Of a DNA stretch of 44,598 nucleotides, positions 42,885 through 44,598 are shown in pieces; the stretch's first letter is position 1, and every line of letters begins with the position of its first letter. Location: the IMG/VR virus record IMGVR_UViG_3300036893_000006, positions 1-44,598 of that record. One strand, written 5' to 3'. Under the pieces are notes generated by a model. That model was not told the DNA's origin. It saw only the letters and a list, made by a program, of their open reading frames with translations, and made no database searches. Made by a program: the position numbers and the translations under genes. Origin of the DNA: a virus.

Positions 42885-44398
42885 TATCCTTGACCTTCAA
42901 ATGTGACTTCAAAAAGATATGGAGAAAAGTATTGCTGTAAAGCGCCTAATCCAGCTGGCCCTAAAGCAGAAGTCTGATAGCGAACCGTGACATTACTCTG
43001 AGACGAATTTAAGGTAATAGTATTATTAGAGAATGTATAAGCTGATGTAGTTTGTAATACAGAACCATAATAGATAGCTAGAGTTCCAGGTATAGGCACA
43101 TCATTTAAGATAATAGGGCCTGTAACTGTAGTAAAAACTATATTCCTAAGTAATACCCCAGCACCCAAATCTGTAGTAGTTATATTACCAAGGACATAGT
43201 TACCTGATAACGAAGGATCTCCATTAGCAGCGAACAATGGACTAGCTGCTGTATTAAATCCGCTAGGTAAAGTATTAAGCTGAGCTCTATACCAGAAGGG
43301 AATACTGGCTAAAGCAATTTCAGTATTCGGTTGAATTACTTGGAAGTGAGCACCATCATATGAAAGCTGATGGGTAATTGAAGTAAGCTGGTCATATATT
43401 CTTTGTGATGAATTAAACAGAACTGTTCCTGTAGGAACAGAAATAGGATTAGTAGTGAATAAAGCTGAGCTATTATACTGACGTTGATGGGTTGAGATTC
43501 CACGGAGAGCTATAAAACCCTGCCCTATAAGATCTTGGAATACAATCTTCAATACACTAATACTTCTTGGATTGAAGTCAATAATAGAATCACCGCTATA
43601 TTTACCAGACTGAGCTCCCAAGTTCAGATCTGAATCGAATAGCTCTGCATCTATTTCATCAAAGTAGATACCATCTGGCGAGCTAGTCAGACTACTAATC
43701 TGTAACCCTTGGTAGTTATCTTGCTGTATAATTAGTCTATTGATTGGTGTAGGAGTAGTATACATTAACTGTAACTCTAATGTAGATCCGCTCCAAGTAA
43801 CTAAATTATCAACCTGATTAGTTGGGTTTAATAAACCCATAGGGTTATAACTTGTATTAGCTGTAGAAGTAGAACTGACACTTGAAGGTCCAGTTATAAT
43901 AGAAGCTGGATTCATAACCTTGTCAGCTACTAAAGTATTGGTAGCTACTCCAGCATTAAAATCTATAGAGACCGTATATCCAGATTGTAACTGAAAGTCA
44001 TTTACAAAGTCCTCAATGAACTCTGTATTAGTAGATCTGTATATTTGCTCTCTGAGACTCTGACGGAGTGTATTCTGTATACCAGCAGATAGATTAAAGA
44101 ATTGAGCCAACTGATTTTCTATATCCAATAACTCAGCGGCTACGTCCTGAGCATCATTATTTAGGTTCTGTAAATTAGTTTCAATACCTCCTATAATAGC
44201 TGGGGTTTCTCCAGCTATAGTAAAAGCAGGTAACATATTGTTACCTAAGTTTAGAACCTGATTGACCACACTATAAACTTTAGCTTGATAATCTACTTGA
44301 GTATACGCAACATACGAACGCAATACACTTTGTAGACGAGCTAATCTATTCTGTATAATCTCACTGGTCTGCACCGTGTCGAAAACTGGATTAAACAT
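42884..44398 (-). CDS. Baseplate-like structural protein, 504 aa
   Basis: A 504-aa protein with helical N-terminal ~110 residues (IIQNRLARLQSVLRSYVAYTQ) and a discoidin-like beta domain in the middle (LIIQQDNYQGLQISSLTSSPDGIYFDEID) similar in pattern to the 420-aa neighbour. It ends with a beta-rich C-terminal domain. Together with the two downstream genes it forms a coupled block, consistent with baseplate and tail-fibre assembly. Not a close match to a named family. Confidence 0.6.
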   Translation of the reverse strand: MFNPVFDTVQTSEIIQNRLARLQSVLRSYVAYTQVDYQAKVYSVVNQVLNLGNNMLPAFTIAGETPAIIGGIETNLQNLNNDAQDVAAELLDIENQLAQFFNLSAGIQNTLRQSLREQIYRSTNTEFIEDFVNDFQLQSGYTVSIDFNAGVATNTLVADKVMNPASIITGPSSVSSTSTANTSYNPMGLLNPTNQVDNLVTWSGSTLELQLMYTTPTPINRLIIQQDNYQGLQISSLTSSPDGIYFDEIDAELFDSDLNLGAQSGKYSGDSIIDFNPRSISVLKIVFQDLIGQGFIALRGISTHQRQYNSSALFTTNPISVPTGTVLFNSSQRIYDQLTSITHQLSYDGAHFQVIQPNTEIALASIPFWYRAQLNTLPSGFNTAASPLFAANGDPSLSGNYVLGNITTTDLGAGVLLRNIVFTTVTGPIILNDVPIPGTLAIYYGSVLQTTSAYTFSNNTITLNSSQSNVTVRYQTSALGPAGLGALQQYFSPYLFEVTFEGQG

Positions 44399-44595
44399 TA
44401 GGTTATACTCACCTGTAATAAGAATTGCTGAGCTACTGATAACTCTTGTCTTAGCACAAACTTTATAAAGAAGTCCACGTGGTCAGCTGCTATAGTTCCT
44501 GGATATTTAATACAAGAGCCAGCTGTAATAGCAGTATCTACTAAGTGATCTACCACCTGATCATTTGCATTGTAGGCAAAGTAAGCATAATACAT
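44398..44595 (-). CDS. Hypothetical structural-block protein (start at or beyond window edge)
   Basis: A 65-codon frame reaches ATG 44595 only three bases from the window edge, so neither the ribosome-binding site nor an upstream extension can be seen; the true start may lie outside. The visible part is unrecognised (MYYAYFAYNANDQVVDHLVD). Its stop overlaps the 504-aa gene's start by one base, so it belongs to the same structural block. Confidence 0.5.
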   Translation of the reverse strand: MYYAYFAYNANDQVVDHLVDTAITAGSCIKYPGTIAADHVDFFIKFVLRQELSVAQQFLLQVSIT

Positions 44596-44598
44596 ACT

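Noticed and set aside
1-44598. CRISPR array
   Set aside because: No regularly spaced direct repeats were found. Repeats seen are the dispersed 12-mer, tRNA-linked 14-mer and protein-domain repeats.

Overview
The window is part of a tailed bacteriophage (Caudoviricetes) genome. The evidence is tightly packed, often ATGA- or TAATG-overlapping small genes, a phage-type primase-helicase, a dNTP-synthesis set, a large tRNA/tmRNA cluster and a long block of beta-rich virion-fibre-like genes. No terminase, portal, capsid, integrase or rRNA gene is visible, so the window is only part of the genome. The host cannot be read directly. Three Sec-signal proteins with fibronectin-III or chitobiase-like repeats resemble secreted proteins common in soil Acidobacteriota; that is an inference, not a host call.

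Left arm, 1-17.9 kb, all + strand: an early/replication region. It holds dCMP deaminase, flavin-dependent thymidylate synthase (ThyX), a monomeric B12-dependent (class II) ribonucleotide reductase and a deoxyribonucleotidase-like HAD protein, which together remodel the dNTP pool. A CHC2-TOPRIM-DnaB-type primase-helicase and a RuvC-like resolvase handle replication and recombination. A C5-cytosine methyltransferase overlaps an HNH nuclease gene, which looks like a restriction-modification pair. The rest are DUF4326, SLOG, cupin and metallophosphoesterase proteins and many small Cys-rich or membrane proteins. The arm ends with a protein carrying a sigma-region-4-like HTH and a bidirectional terminator at 17921.

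Middle, 18-24.3 kb, mainly - strand: a translation module. It has a complete tmRNA (decoded tag AESLALAA), a Pth2-like peptidyl-tRNA hydrolase, a glycosyltransferase, small membrane proteins and about a dozen tRNA or tRNA-like genes. A tRNA-Ala(UGC) gene is split in its anticodon stem by about 0.84 kb carrying an antisense HNH endonuclease, a 93-aa gene and a second, intact tRNA-Ala(UGC). Downstream is a block of aberrant tRNAs in which the D-loop GG and the T-loop TTC are lost together, plus a 49-nt mini tRNA-like gene.

Right arm, 24.3-44.6 kb, - strand: a secreted 1840-aa double beta-helix protein with chitobiase-like repeats, small basic proteins, FN3 proteins, a Vsr-like endonuclease and a series of fibre/baseplate-like proteins that share modules. 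The 12-mer TATACTAACCAG occurs six times, always oriented with the downstream genes, and is probably a phage promoter core.
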